The notes under the pieces: generated by a model | Databases searched by the model: none | Seen by the model: the letters and a program-made list of their open reading frames with translations, nothing else | Told to the model about the DNA's origin: nothing | Program-made: the position numbers and the translations under genes | Shown: positions 35,541 to 46,788 of the stretch, one piece after another | Layout: each line of letters starts with the position of its first letter | Numbering within the stretch: position 1 is the stretch's first letter | Source: Dacryopinax spathularia | Lineage: Eukaryota; Basidiomycota; Dacrymycetes; Dacrymycetales; Dacrymycetaceae | DNA: 64,000 bases | Assembly: GCA_037974965.1 (NCBI GenBank) | Contig: JBBPFI010000004.1 | Coordinates: 434,001-498,000 of the forward strand | Reading direction: 5' to 3'

Positions 35541-37561
35541 CTAATGACGTCCGTACGACGGCGGTCTGGCGCTACCTCTCGCTGCTGCTCCTCCTCCGCT
35601 GGACATCCCGCTGCCAGATGCGTGCGAATGTGCATGCGTGTGGCTATGGGAGTATGTATCTCTGCCGTCTCTAGCTGGCGATGCCCTCGACGCGCTCGTG
35701 CTGCCGGTGCTTGAAGACGGCGCAACCGGATACCCGGTGGTTGTATGCTGCACATTCTCACTACCACCACAAATCAGCCTCCCGTCCAAACCAAACCAAA
35801 ACTCTCGCAAACGACCAAAAGCAAGGACAGAGAGAGGAAGAAGGAAGGGGGACGTACATGGGGAACATAACGGCAATCGAGCTCCCCGCTCCGCCCGAGC
35901 TCTGTCTAGCCCTGTACGTCCCCTGCCTGCTGGGCGTAGCGGGCGGGGTGGACAGAGGTGAGTGGGAGCGGGTGAGATGGGGAGGTGGCGGTTCCTCGTC
36001 TGATGATTCTGGGGCTGCTGTGTCTGGAGGCGGGTAGGATGGCGCTGGCGGCTACTGGGAGCGTCAGCAACTGGCACGCGACTCGGGGTGGGGGAGTGCG
36101 GGGTGGGGGGAGGCGAGAAGGGGAATGCGGGACGTACCGATGGCCGAACAGCCTCCCTCATCACCCTATCCGCCCCGGGAGGACTAGCAGCCAACTCCGG
36201 CCCATCCTCCCCCGGGCCAAACAACCCCGTCGTCTGCGGACTACCCGACAACGACGACCTCGAAGTCCTCGCCCTATGTGTCGGTCTGAACCCTCCAGCA
36301 AGGGGGATCCCGACTGGAATCGCGGCCCCGCCTGTTGGGCCGGTAGGGAGGATCGTGTCGACTTGCGGTGAGGAGGTCGTGGGTGTTGGCGGGCCCGAAT
36401 GGGCGGGGGTCATGGACCCCGGTAGGACGGGGGCGGGGGCGCTGCTTATTTTGCCGAAGATTGCGTATCCTGCCAACCACACCGTCAGCATCAGTGTCTG
36501 AGGAGCTCAAGAAGGAAAGAGTGGGGAAGAGGACGTACGAGGCAACCCGGCGATATCCTCACATGTGTTCGGGTCGACATGCACTCCCAAGTACCTGCAC
36601 ACGCGGGGAAGAAGGTCAGCGTCAGTTCACGATCAGGCACGCATCTGAATATCAGCCCTGATAAGCCCCCTCCGTGCGGGGTTGGGGGAGATAAGGTGCA
36701 CGATACCAGATAGGGAGGTGTAGAAGAAGGGATGGGGAAGGAAGATGACGTACCGGAGGAAATCGACAAGCTGGCGTTTCGTGAATACCTTTCTGGTCGT
36801 CAGAGCTCGTGAACGAGGAGCCAAAAGGGAAGAGGGCGAACGATGCTAGTCTCGTCCCAATCCATACGGGCTATGTATCAACGGGGAAGCCCGATCATCG
36901 CCAATACACCACACGCGAGAAAGACAAACACGAGGAATGACATCAGCGTCTCTGTCTTTCTTCAACGAACAAAGGGAAAAGAATGCGCACCAATCCGACC
37001 GGCCCATTCGCTCTCGTGCGCTTGGTCGACTATCCCCGAGGGGGTGAACCGGCCCGCGGGGATGCGCCGGGGCGAAGTGGGGTTGTTCATCCCTCCGATT
37101 TGGGGGAGTTGAGGGGAGTGGTGCGGGTGCGGGTTGGCGGGCGTTGGCGTGGTAGTTGGGGTCGGGGCTGGAGGCGGCTGAGCTGGGATTGCGATGGGAT
37201 TGGCTGGAACGGCTGGCGGGATGGCTGCCTGAATTGCCTGAGGAGGAACGTGCGGGGTACCTACGGAAGGCGGGGCGGGCGTTGTTTGTGTGGGATGTGT
37301 GACGTGTGGGGCTGATGCGCTTGCCCGTGCGGTCGTTGATGTCGATGCGGGGTTAGGGGTAAGCGAAGCGCCTGCAGTTGCTTGAGGTAGTACGGTTCTT
37401 GCGCCCGTTCCGGCTGGTGCGGATAATGCTGCAGCGGGTACACTTGGTGTTGCTGACGTCTGCGGGGCTTGTCCTCCGGGTTGAGCAGGAGTTGCCCGCT
37501 GAGCGGGGCCAGGGCGGGAATTTGAGGCCATCGGCGGGTGGGCGGCGTGCTGGGAGAACAA
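35541..37561 (-). CDS. Uncharacterised low-complexity protein with a small conserved-looking core
   Basis: Function not recognised. The N-terminal ~190 residues are Pro/Ala/Thr/Ser-rich and disordered. Several short exons then give an ordered patch: AGRFTPSGIVDQAHESEWAG, RMDWDETSI, FTKRQLVDFLRYLGVHVD, NTCEDIAGLPRYAIFGKI. Introns lie at about 36875-36990, 36788-36845, 36600-36752 and 36467-36534. The following ~100 residues are again Pro/Ser/Thr-rich. An in-frame exon at 35860-36035 (SSDEEPPPPHLTRSHSPLST, ending SSIAVMFP) is joined across two introns to a His/Ser/Gly-rich C-terminus (HSHTHAHSHASGSG). The start may be 37561 or a Met 33 nt downstream. Consistent frames through at least six introns support a real gene. 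Confidence 0.6.
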
Positions 37562-38524
37562 GGCGCTGTGTGGGGTATGGATGCATACGCTGACGCCTGT
37601 GCATGCACGAGAAGGGCAGGCGCTTGCGTACTACTTTGCCGCCTACGCTCGACGACAATGGTCACCCTCACCCAGGACTGTCGGTAGTTGGCAACTGCTG
37701 TACCGCAAGTGCCGACCCGTACGACAGCCGACGTGCTGCAGACCGGTGGGCAGGTTCGACAGGAGCAATATGCCTGTCGACGAGCAGCAGGCAGCAGCAG
37801 CAGGAGCGGGCGAGGGGTTCACGCGGTGCACACGCTTATGAGGGCCACCATCTACCGCTCAACCCAATCAGTCACACTAACGCATGCGACCCGCACAGCA
37901 GGTCTCCCAAGCAGCCGGCAGCCTTTGTGCCCACGCACGTTAACGTAATGTACCCATTCGTGCGAGACCATAGCCCTTTTGCTGGGCGGCGGGATCATTG
38001 TCTGCAGCGGGTTAGGGGCTGCATCAATAGGGTTCTTGTTGACGTGTGCAGTGTGACTGACCGAGCGAAAGTGGATGTTAGGGCGGACAATGAGGCAGGA
38101 AGCGTTCGGAAGTAATGCAATCCGAGCGCCGAGGGTAGCACGGGAAGGTCAGGTGCCACGTCCATACAAAGCAGAAGGTCAGTAAACGCTCGTGCGATCA
38201 ACACCCTTCCTTTGTTCCGGGCTCGGCGCCGAGACACGTGCATCTCGGTCCGTGTCCACAAGGAGATGATCGGGAACAATAATATTAACCAAGATCATGT
38301 TCCGAGTTCAATGCATTAGTGGTCGTTATCTAGACGAGATGGGACGTGATGACGTTGCGTCGCTCTAGGGTGTGCCGTTGAAGTGCAGTCTACTAATCGT
38401 ACAAGTGCGTTCTGAGTCTTGCGATTGAATGCCGAGTGGTGTCCGTGCGAATTGGGGTCGAACAATCGACCGCCTCTAATGGGGCCAATAATACCCCGAA
38501 TCGGGAACCCAGGAGTTCGCGGAA
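37562..38524. other. Intergenic, no gene supported
   Basis: Probably promoter of the low-complexity gene and 3' flank of the transporter. A short CAG/CAGG-rich patch at 37785-37805 and overlapping plus-strand frames (37603-38115) show no family motif and no codon or splice support. Confidence 0.45.
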
Positions 38525-40913
38525 CTACCGAGCCTGCCGGTCGGCACCCGAATCCTCCCCATCCACAATCGTATCCTCCGTCATGACGCTCACGAGCGGA
38601 CTACCAGATTGGCGTACCGGCGCAGCCGGCTGCTCGGTCTGGGCAATCGGTTCTGGGGTATGTTGGGGAATGCCAGCGGGACCGGTCTTCTCGTTCTTCT
38701 CAGCTGTGTCAGGGGAAGCCGAAGCCTCCAAGTCCTTCTCTGACGGATCTTCGCGACCTGGTGCCTTCTTCGCGGATCCTCCTATGATGCCCATGCCACG
38801 TAGCGTGACCACGGCAACCGCGAGTGCTGGCAACTATCTCAGCACTTGCTCTCATCTCCGACCATACAACCGACTTACCAGCCATAGCGAACCCAAAGCT
38901 CGTCCACTGCGCACACCTCTGGCCGTACAGCTGCGCAGAAGGTGACGCGTTCGTCCCGTCGCTGTTGAGCACCACGCCCTCTCTGGCAGACTGCGACCGG
39001 ACAACCGTATCGTACACGATGGTCGTGATCGTCATCCCGAACGCAGTCCCGGTCTGAGTGACGGTATTGAAGATCCCGCCGGCCAAGCTCTGCTCGTGGC
39101 CATGCGCAATCTTGGCTCCGTAGAGAGTGGAGCTGGCGAAGATGCTGTTTCCGAGGTTAGAATGCGGGGGTTGAGTGAATTGGGGAGGGGTGACGTACAA
39201 GTCTGCGCCGAAGACGCTTACAACTGCTGCGGGGAAGCCGAATGCCCAGTACGGGCTGGAGACCTTGATGACCGCAAACAAGAGATTGGCAAGTCCCGTT
39301 CCGATGCAGCCAATAACTGCACGCTTGGTTAGCCGCGCCGGCAGTCGGTATTATGCACAAACGTACTGATGAGGAACTGGGCAGGTACATGACCCGAAAC
39401 CAAGGCAAAGACAACATTGACTGAAAACCCAGCCACGCTCATCGGCAAGAACCGGAGCATCGTCTGGATAGGCGGCAATCCAAGATAGTTCTGATAACTG
39501 CACCGAACCAGTCAACCATCCACTCCCTCCCTAACAAAACCAGGCGAGGACTTACTAAAGAGTGCCCCAGAACGAAAACGTCGAGAATGCCGACCAAGCG
39601 AGGAATCCGATGACTTGTACGGCTGCGAACCGGCCCCCTGCTCTTGCCCATAGCGAGAGGCGCATGAGCGGCGGTCTGTCGGTGTAGAACTCGACGTGAT
39701 ACTCCCAGACGATGAAGCCGGCTATCATGAGCAGTCCGATGACGAGGAGAGCGATGATATCTGCCGCTACCGTCAGTAGCTACCTCGACGCAAGAGAGAG
39801 GAAACCAGGCGCACAAGCAGTGTTCCATCCTTGGGGAGCGATCTCGCCTTGTCCAAGGCAGAAGGTGAACAGAACGAGGCCAAAGGTAATGAGCGTTGCC
39901 CCAATCCAATCTACCCGCCTGTCGTCGGCGAGAGGATGATCCGGTGGGCAAGTGAAGAATGCTCCGATGAGGGTGATAGCGCCAATGCCGGCCATGACGA
40001 AGAAGATTGCTCGCCATGATATCCTGCAGTCGCCGGATCAGTCCGAAGCCCTTCAACTAAGAGGTGCAGACGCACGGTGCATACTGCGTCAAGATCCCAC
40101 CCAGCACGTTCCCGAATGCAGATCCGATCGGTGCACCAGCAGAGAAAGTCGCGAACGCTACGCTCCTTGCCCTGCTCGGCGGGAACGTCTCCGCCAGTAT
40201 ACCCAAGCAAGCCGGGATGGTTGCTGCTGTACCCATACCCGCCAGAGCACGCATGACGATGATCGTTATTCCTTGCTGAGAGAAGCCGCATCCGAGGGAG
40301 AAGGCGACGAGCCATATTGTGCCTAGTAGGAAGACGTGCTTGCGCCCGAAGATGTCGGCGAGACGACCGAAGAGGAGGAGGAAGCATCCCTGCAAAGTAT
40401 TAGCTGATGATGCAAGCGCGAGCACTACGATGCTCACCGAGGTTAATGAATACGCCGTCATAAGCCATTGCAAACTGGCTGAAGTAACACCGTCAGCGTC
40501 CGCCGCGGACACGAAAATTGGCATAACGCACTCGTCGGGATACCCAGATCCTTTCCGATACTGGGTAAGGCTATAGACATCGAGCTTACACCGCAAATCT
40601 ACGATACGGTCAGTACCTCCTTGTTACCGGCAACGATGGGTACGAACGTTCAACAACATCGCAGTGGACGTGAACCCCACGATAGCGATCGACTTCCATG
40701 ACCGCAGACTCGGTACGTGATGCTACGGCATATATTAGCATTCGTGCCTGCAAAGAAGCGCATGAATACGCACGCTACCAAGGGTGATATCATCGTCCTA
40801 CATCACCTCGTCAACGTCCTTCCGTCTACGCGCAAAACCCAAGCCAGACGCACCTCCTCGACCTCGACCTTTGGTCTCCTCAGCTTCTCCTTGACATATT
40901 GTCGTAATCCCAT
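38525..40913 (-). CDS. MFS transporter, DHA2 (14-TMS drug:H+ antiporter) type
   Basis: Plasma-membrane multidrug or toxin exporter of the AZR1/ATR1-like DHA2 class; substrate unknown. The start at 40913 begins MGLRQYVKEKLRRP. Two small exons join to DDDITLGS and then HHVPSLRSWKSIAIVGFTS, the first membrane segment. The MFS signature between TM2 and TM3 is FGRLADIFGRKHVFLLG. The antiporter-type helix follows as AGMGTAATIPACLGILAETF and FSAGAPIGSAFGNVLGGIL. Later segments are WRAIFFVMAGIGAITLIGAF, GFIVWEYHVEF and the last helices near 39100-39250. The C-terminal tail is acidic and hydrophilic (EKDLEASASPDTAEK). Around ten short introns are needed; the best seen are at about 40037-40088, 39762-39820 and 40595-40650. 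Confidence 0.85.
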
Positions 40914-41632
40914 TCTCCTCTACCGTTCTGAGAGCAGCGGAGGTCGTCGTGCGCAAGAGAGGACAGTGCGGAGTAAACAGCGCCGTCGTCGCCCTTACAC
41001 TCTGAGAGGCATATTATACCGTTCCGGTTATTTTCGCCGACTCAATCGCTTAAATAAGCGCCGGCGTATCGGGCACTCGGAACCGGCCCATCGGAGCAAA
41101 AAGGGTCAATTGTCGACCCGAGGAGTCCGAGGATCTGTTGAACTGCGCGAGCGCTTGGGCGCGCGGAATGAGGCCGCCGCTGCGATTCGCTTGCCTTTTG
41201 AGGTCGCATCGCTCGTCATTTGATCACTATGACTCAACAATGACAGTTGGTTCATAGCATCAATGAACAGCTTGTTAGACCATCAACAGACGTGCAAGCG
41301 GGCCATCCATCAAAGATGGCAATAGCATGAGAACTGGTCTCTCACGGCCTCGACGGTCTGGTCGGCCGTCGCTCTTCGGCGTGATGAGTGTCTTCCTTCG
41401 ATCGTTTGGCACTGAATGCGACCCTACACTTGCAGCTTATAAACCTGATTTTGCGCGTGACTAATCTGATGACAACCTTTCTGCTGCGTCTATACAAAGC
41501 GCAAGTCTGGGCGACCCTAAATGAACGGCGAAAGCACCTCGCAGCGGCGGTTGCGTCCCCGCTTCGGAGTTAAGAAGCTTCTCCTACCAGGCGCCTATTT
41601 CTTAGTAGTCGGCGCATGTCTGCTGCACACCG
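40914..41632. other. Gene-poor flank left of the MITE
   Basis: No gene supported. It begins as the transporter promoter region and becomes A/T-richer toward the transposon. Open frames here overlap the transporter's 5' end on the other strand and show no motif. Confidence 0.5.
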
Positions 41633-41642
41633 TATGCCAGCC
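41633..41642. repeat. Left target-site duplication of the MITE
   Basis: TATGCCAGCC, repeated exactly at 42163-42172 on the other side of the element. Confidence 0.9.
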
Positions 41643-42162
41643 GAAGTTTTTGCTCCGATGCCCTTGCTCCTGAGTTTTATTGCTCGGATACCCTTACTTC
41701 CGTCTAATTTGCTCGGATGCCCTTGTGTCGCGCGTCGCAGCAACAATTTGGTGGTCAATTAATAGACAATAAGTTCATGAAAATGTTACAGTAACAGTTA
41801 TTATGAACCTCCTGCTCGCCAGACGCCTTTTGGGAAAGCTTGGACTCTCTTCTATTAATTGGCACATATCCAATCAATAAGACCTTAAATTTCTAGCTTA
41901 AGGTGTCCAAGTGCGTCAAAATTCCTAGGCAGAATGCAAAACAAACCTTCATGTTAATTAAAGCGCTTTGTATCTAAATATAAGAGCTTTATGGGCGCAG
42001 CTTCCCACTGTGCATTGTCATTATGCATCAAGACTTTATTGATTGACTACCATATTGTTAACAGGACGCGCGACACAAGGGTATTCGAGCAATTTAGACC
42101 GAAGTAAGTAAGGGTATCCGAGCAATATCGCTCGGGATGAGGGGCATCCGAGCAAAAACTTC
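41643..42162. mobile_element. Non-autonomous Mutator-type MITE, 520 bp
   Basis: The element starts GAAGTTTTTGCTC and ends GAGCAAAAACTTC, a perfect 13-bp inverted end. The inverted match continues, with some changes, for about 125 bp on each side (41643-41767 against 42037-42162). Inside each inverted repeat lie three copies of a ~16-bp motif (TTGCTCGGATGCCCTT and close variants), likely transposase-binding sites. The middle is A/T-rich and codes for nothing. The ends are bordered by the 10-bp direct repeat TATGCCAGCC. Long inverted repeats plus a 10-bp target duplication fit the Mutator (MULE) superfamily; the superfamily is inferred from structure, since no transposase is present. The target duplication is still perfect, but the two arms have diverged moderately. 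Confidence 0.9.
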
Positions 42163-42172
42163 TATGCCAGCC
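42163..42172. repeat. Right target-site duplication of the MITE
   Basis: TATGCCAGCC, identical to 41633-41642; marks the right edge of the insertion. Confidence 0.9.
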
Positions 42173-43820
42173 CCCCAACGATCCCCACAATGCAACTGCA
42201 TGGATGACATTCAAGCCATGGACGAGACTTGGGATAAGCTCGGCAGGTGCCATTAAAGTTCATCAACCGGATCACAACTCTGCTTACTCACACTTTGTTC
42301 CTGAGATTTAGACTAGAAGGCGGCGTCGGAAGCCAGAGGGGGATGCTCTCTCAGCGAGCCCAATGCCTCTCCCTTTATGCATTTCATCGTTGCACCATTC
42401 GCGCGTACAGCTTGCCCTCACCATTCGAGATCCAAAGGACCAAGTCGCTGCAGTTTGCTGACTGAACCTGATCTTTTGCCTTTCTCGTTACATTCCTCAC
42501 CGAAAGACCGGTATTGACCGGAATTGCGCGTGTTCTTTCCGGATTCCATCTCGCTACCGTTGATCTCTTCCTTCAAGCCTCAAAGGCTCAGGGGATAGTG
42601 AGGCGCCTACTATCCTTGTCGCATGGTGGAATCCGGATCATAGTGCTCGAAGATCATCCATCTCCGCGTCTAGTGACTGGACCACCCGTCAAAGGAGGTC
42701 GGCCGCGGACGCAGGTGGACAATACGTACCGTGATAAAAGACGTGCCGCATTCATGGCGACACAAGTAGCAACCGGCAGCAGCGACGAATGTGACATGGG
42801 CAACTTGGCCCAACCTGAGGGAGGTCGAGGTTGCAGTGCCTATTTTGTTGCTACCATCGGCGTCCATGGTTCGTGGTAGACGTTGAAAGCCGTACTGGGT
42901 CAGCTACTCATCCATTCTGAGGTCTTCAATGCTGCAGTCTGTCGGGCTCGTTTGTCGGCTCCTGGCAGCTAATGTCGCCAAAAGTAATCCTAGAGGGAGC
43001 GACCACCAGAGGCCAGGGAGCGTAGACCGCAAACGAAGTGTTGACCGTTGACCGTTGATGCGCGCTTGACAACACGCTAAATACGAGATCAGATGATAGC
43101 CTGGACCATGAGAAACCATACGTACAAGCCCCCCATCGGTTATCAGATATCGCCATCAGTGACGTCGTCCCATCCTTTGAAGTCGGACGACTCATCGTAC
43201 AACGGCTCGCAACATTGCCGTCACTCGGTGCCTTCGGCCGTAGGAACATGATATTTCCGACCCGCAGGATGGAAAGCTGGCCTAGCAGTGTGATAGGGTG
43301 CGGTGTTATCAACGCCGCCCAGCGCAGTTTGAGCCTCGTATGCCACCGCGATTCACCCGATATTTGCAGCTATGTCCGGTAGCTGAACCACCGGATCATC
43401 AGACATCGACAGCGGCGCGGGTGACCAGAATCACTGGTGAGACGACCTTCGAGCTAGGCTCTACCGTTGCGCAGTCGGATACTTTATCTAATCAGAGGGT
43501 GATCAGATGTCGCAGGCGCATGTAGACACGCACTACGAGGGATGAGCCGCCGGCAGCTGTCTCTGGAGAATGATGATGACGGTATGGCGTGCTAACGGGT
43601 TATTCCGTGGCTTTCGTCTGCTTCTGTTGTTCCTAATTTTGACTTTGTTCGGGCTGCGCGATCCGAGTCACCGAGGATTAATGTCCGTATAAGGCATAAG
43701 GGAACGGAGGTGGTCCTCCACTGAGTGAACGACGGTTGGACGCTGCGGGATGATGAACGTCCGAAGAGGACAGCTCGGTCCCTCATACCCGTTGTGGCGA
43801 CATCCTCCTCCTCGAAGCGC
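42173..43820. other. Gene-poor flank right of the MITE
   Basis: No gene supported. Frames at 42514-42879 (plus) and 42926-43312 (minus) have no recognisable motif. A small tandem GTTGACC occurs near 43035-43055. The last ~100 bp form the upstream part of the O-methyltransferase promoter. Confidence 0.45.
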
Positions 43821-43827
43821 TATAAAT
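43821..43827 (+). promoter_or_regulatory. TATA box of the O-methyltransferase gene
   Basis: TATAAAT, 94 nt upstream of the start codon at 43921, a normal distance for a basidiomycete promoter. The downstream leader is pyrimidine- and A-rich. Confidence 0.6.
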
Positions 43828-43920
43828 ACTGCCAGCGGTGCTCGTCGTCTGCCCTTATCCTCAGCACCTCCCCGAAGCACAAGTCTTCGTACTCTCCAAT
43901 ACTCCAGAGCAGCATCAACC

Positions 43921-44743
43921 ATGACCACCCCACACGTCCCACGCTTCGCCACGCGCCCTCCAACGACCCAAGCCGACTGGTCAAAGTCCGACCAGTACCA
44001 CAACTCCTTCCTGCTGCCGTACGACGAGCACCTCGAGTTCGCGCTCAAGAACACGGAGAAGAATGGGATTCCCGCTATTAACGTGTCGGCTTCGCAGGGC
44101 GCGTTTCTCAATCTGCTCGTTAAGACGCTGGGAGCGAAGAGGGTGCTTGAGGTTGGTACGCTCGGTGCGTACTCGTCGATCTGGATGGCGAAGGCTCTCC
44201 CGGAAGGAGGGGAGCTCATCTCGCTCGAGGTGAACCCGAAGCACGCCAAGGTACGTCTCCTTTCCTTCAACACCTCCTCATGCTAGCGACTGAGGTGGGA
44301 TCACACGCGCAGGTATCGACAGAGAACATCGCCCACGCCGGTCTATCCGACAAAGCCCGAGTCATCATCGGCCCCGCCCTGGACACAATCCCCACCCTCT
44401 CCCCCAACCCGCCGTTCGACCTCGTCTTCATCGACGCCGACAAAGACAACAACGGTCCCTACTTCACGCTCGCGCGCAAGCTCGTCCGTACTGGCGGGGT
44501 GATCATCGTCGATAATGTCGTCAGGAACGGAAGGGTTGCGGACGAGAATGAGAAGAGCACGGATGTGGAGGGCGTGAGGAAGCTGCTGAAGACGGTGCAG
44601 GAGGATAAGGGCGTTGATGCTACTACTATCGCTACTGGTGCGGCTTGCCTTTCCCCTTCCACTTGTTGTACACTGACACCTCTGTAGTGGGTGACAAGGG
44701 CTACGACGGCTTCATGTACATCTTTGTCCGTGAAGGCATCTGA
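43921..44743 (+). CDS. Caffeoyl-CoA-type O-methyltransferase (methyltransferase family 3)
   Basis: SAM-dependent class I methyltransferase of the caffeoyl-CoA/catechol O-methyltransferase family; likely methylates a small catechol or phenolic. Three exons (43921-44250, 44313-44637, 44688-44743) give about 236 residues, the usual family size. Motif I is VLEVGTLGAYSSIWMAKALP, followed by the acidic ribose-binding LISLEVN. The metal-binding block is FDLVFIDADKDNN with IIVDNVVRNGRV. The end DGFMYIFVREG matches the family (DGxxxxR). The start at 43921 lies 94 nt after a TATA box. An upstream in-frame Met at 43750 precedes that TATA box and is rejected. Confidence 0.9.
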
Positions 44744-45147
44744 ACGCACTGATCAAGTGGAATCTGGTATGGAAGGCAAGAGCTGTTGTATCAAGAGGCA
44801 TATGTTAAACGAGCAAATTAGGATTTAGGATCAGTACTAGGAGCGGTACCGGGCTAAACTGCTGAAGCGCGAGGCTAATGTTCTGTATAACTCTGTACGT
44901 CCTTGGAAGGACGTAGCGAGAGCACTTGGAATGTACTTGGAATATCATGTTATTAACATTCTTCCAAATTACGTTTTTCTGTCGGGCCTAACCGGGAAGA
45001 AGGGGAACGAAAGAGAGGGTGACTGCCAGTCCGTACATTGGCTAACCTGCTTTTGCAGCGTCTAGAAGGAAGAAGGGGAACAACAGCGAGAAACAAGGGT
45101 ATAACGAGGGTCCGGTCCCATCTGCGGGCTTGGTAGGCAGAGCTTAC
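44744..45147. other. Intergenic between convergent genes
   Basis: Shared 3' flank of the O-methyltransferase and cupredoxin genes, A/T-richer than its surroundings. Nothing else seen. Confidence 0.5.
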
Positions 45148-46788
45148 CTAGGCGAGCAGCGAGCCGATGACGACGGCTGCGACGGCGAGGAACCCGCCAG
45201 AGTAGGCAATGCGATGGGACGCACCGCTCGTCGTCATGGAGCCGTAGGCTCCGCTCGATGCACCAGCACTCGCAGAGGGCATAGCGGCGCTGCTGGAGCT
45301 GTCGCTGGAGGTGCCATTTGCGGCGTTGGCACTCGCCATCAAGACGGGCAGGTCCTGCGGGATGACGAGCGAGCCAGATGGGGAGTAAGCGCCCATGCCA
45401 GATTCGAGGCTTCCGTTGTTCGCTGCGTAGAACAGACGCGTGAACAGCGCGTTCTCGATGAAGCTCTGCATCTGCTCGGGCGGGACGTTGGAAGTGTCGA
45501 ACGAGTTGCCCCACGTGTACGCGCTCGTACCCATCGTCATGTTGTTCACCATCGAGACCATCGCTGCCATCGTCGGGCTTGCGGCGGCCTGGGCGAGGAT
45601 CTGAGACTCGAGGTTCGTGTCGATCGAGAAAGTCGAAGCGGGGTTGACGATACCGAACATGCCCTTCTCGCAGTGGCCGGGAACACCGCAGTAGTAGAAG
45701 ACTGGGTTGGTGTCGTTGATCACCTGGTTGAACACGAAGCTGGCGTTCTGCTGGCCGGAGGCGAAGGGGTTGTCGAGCGTCTTGTTGCACGGAGTGGCCT
45801 CGGACGACTTGGTCACTGTGTGCGGGCCGGCGCGCCACTGCCAGGAGATGGTGTCACCGACAGAGGCGTTGATGGCGAAGGGGATGTAGCGCAGGACGCC
45901 CTTGGTAGGCGCGACGATGACCGTGTGCGTGGTAGGGGTGCCATTGGAATTCCAGCTGTTGCCGCTGCTAGAGCTGCTGGAGCCCGAGCCGTATGAGGGA
46001 GGCTGAGTAGTCGAGGGAGGCGGCAGCATGTTCCATTGAGCCTGGCACTGAGAGACGCAGTTGTTGTAGTCGGTGCCCCAGTTGGAAGAGCCAGAGCCAT
46101 AAGAGCTGCTGGAAGAGCTGTAGCCGGAAGAGCCGGAGCCGGACGTGCTCCATGAAGTTGCAGTGGGGGCAGCCTCGACAGTCGTGCTGGTAGCTTCCCA
46201 GGTCGTTTGGGAGGTCGTCTGCCAGGAGTTGTCAGCAGAAGAAGTGGTCGTTTGCCAGGAGTTGTCGGCGGAGGACGTGATCCAGCTGTCCGAGCTTGTC
46301 TGCCACGAGTTGTCGGCAGTCGAGGTGGACGTCCAGGTGTCAACGGAGCTGCTCGAGTCCCAGTTGCCGTTCTGCTGGTTGCTGCCGTAGCCTGAACCAG
46401 AGCCAGAGCCCCAGCTGTTGGAGCCTTGGCCGTACTGTGAGCCGCTTTGGCTGCCTTGGCTCCAGTTGTTGGAGCCGTAGCCGCTCCCAGAGCTGCCGGA
46501 GCCGGAGCTATAGCCGGAGCCACTGCTGGGGTTCCAGTTCTGGTTGTTGTTGTAGTTCGAATTCGAGCCGTAGCCGCTTCCTTGACCGTAGTTGCCGTTG
46601 GAGTTCCAGGAAGAACCGGCGACTACGGGAGTGGGGCTAGCAGCAGTGGACTCGATCACACCGTTAGGCGCAGAGAAGGCAGGCTCATTCGTCGAAGAGT
46701 CACGCTTGTGCCTGTGCGAAGGTGCGGCCGATGTGACGGCGGAGAGGACGGCGATGGCAGTAAGGAGAGGGGTGGTGAGGATGACCAT
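45148..46788 (-). CDS. Secreted, probably GPI-anchored cupredoxin-domain protein
   Basis: Single-exon gene of 546 residues. A signal peptide (LLTAIAVLSAVTSAAP) is followed by a Ser/Gly/Tyr/Asn/Gln-rich region (~50-170), then imperfect repeats of a DNSWQTTSS-type motif and a Ser/Gly-rich linker. The cupredoxin domain is at ~305-420, with type-1 copper ligands visible as His in GPHTVTKS and the Cys-His-Met set in YYCGVPGHCEKGMFG. A helical part follows (AAASPTMAAMVSMVNN). A Ser/Ala-rich C-terminus ends in a hydrophobic tail (GGFLAVAAVVIGSLL), typical of GPI addition. Members of this fungal group sit in the cell wall and are thought to bind copper; the exact role is not known. The start at 46788 gives a textbook signal sequence. 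Confidence 0.87.
   Translation of the reverse strand: MVILTTPLLTAIAVLSAVTSAAPSHRHKRDSSTNEPAFSAPNGVIESTAASPTPVVAGSSWNSNGNYGQGSGYGSNSNYNNNQNWNPSSGSGYSSGSGSSGSGYGSNNWSQGSQSGSQYGQGSNSWGSGSGSGYGSNQQNGNWDSSSSVDTWTSTSTADNSWQTSSDSWITSSADNSWQTTTSSADNSWQTTSQTTWEATSTTVEAAPTATSWSTSGSGSSGYSSSSSSYGSGSSNWGTDYNNCVSQCQAQWNMLPPPSTTQPPSYGSGSSSSSSGNSWNSNGTPTTHTVIVAPTKGVLRYIPFAINASVGDTISWQWRAGPHTVTKSSEATPCNKTLDNPFASGQQNASFVFNQVINDTNPVFYYCGVPGHCEKGMFGIVNPASTFSIDTNLESQILAQAAASPTMAAMVSMVNNMTMGTSAYTWGNSFDTSNVPPEQMQSFIENALFTRLFYAANNGSLESGMGAYSPSGSLVIPQDLPVLMASANAANGTSSDSSSSAAMPSASAGASSGAYGSMTTSGASHRIAYSGGFLAVAAVVIGSLLA

Noticed and set aside
37603-38115. 170-residue plus-strand frame
   Set aside because: No motif, lies in a spacer between two minus-strand genes and overlaps a CAG-rich patch.
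40717-41223. 168-residue plus-strand frame opposite the transporter 5' end
   Set aside because: The minus strand here carries the first exons of the transporter with good splice sites; the plus frame is basic, motif-free and a shadow.
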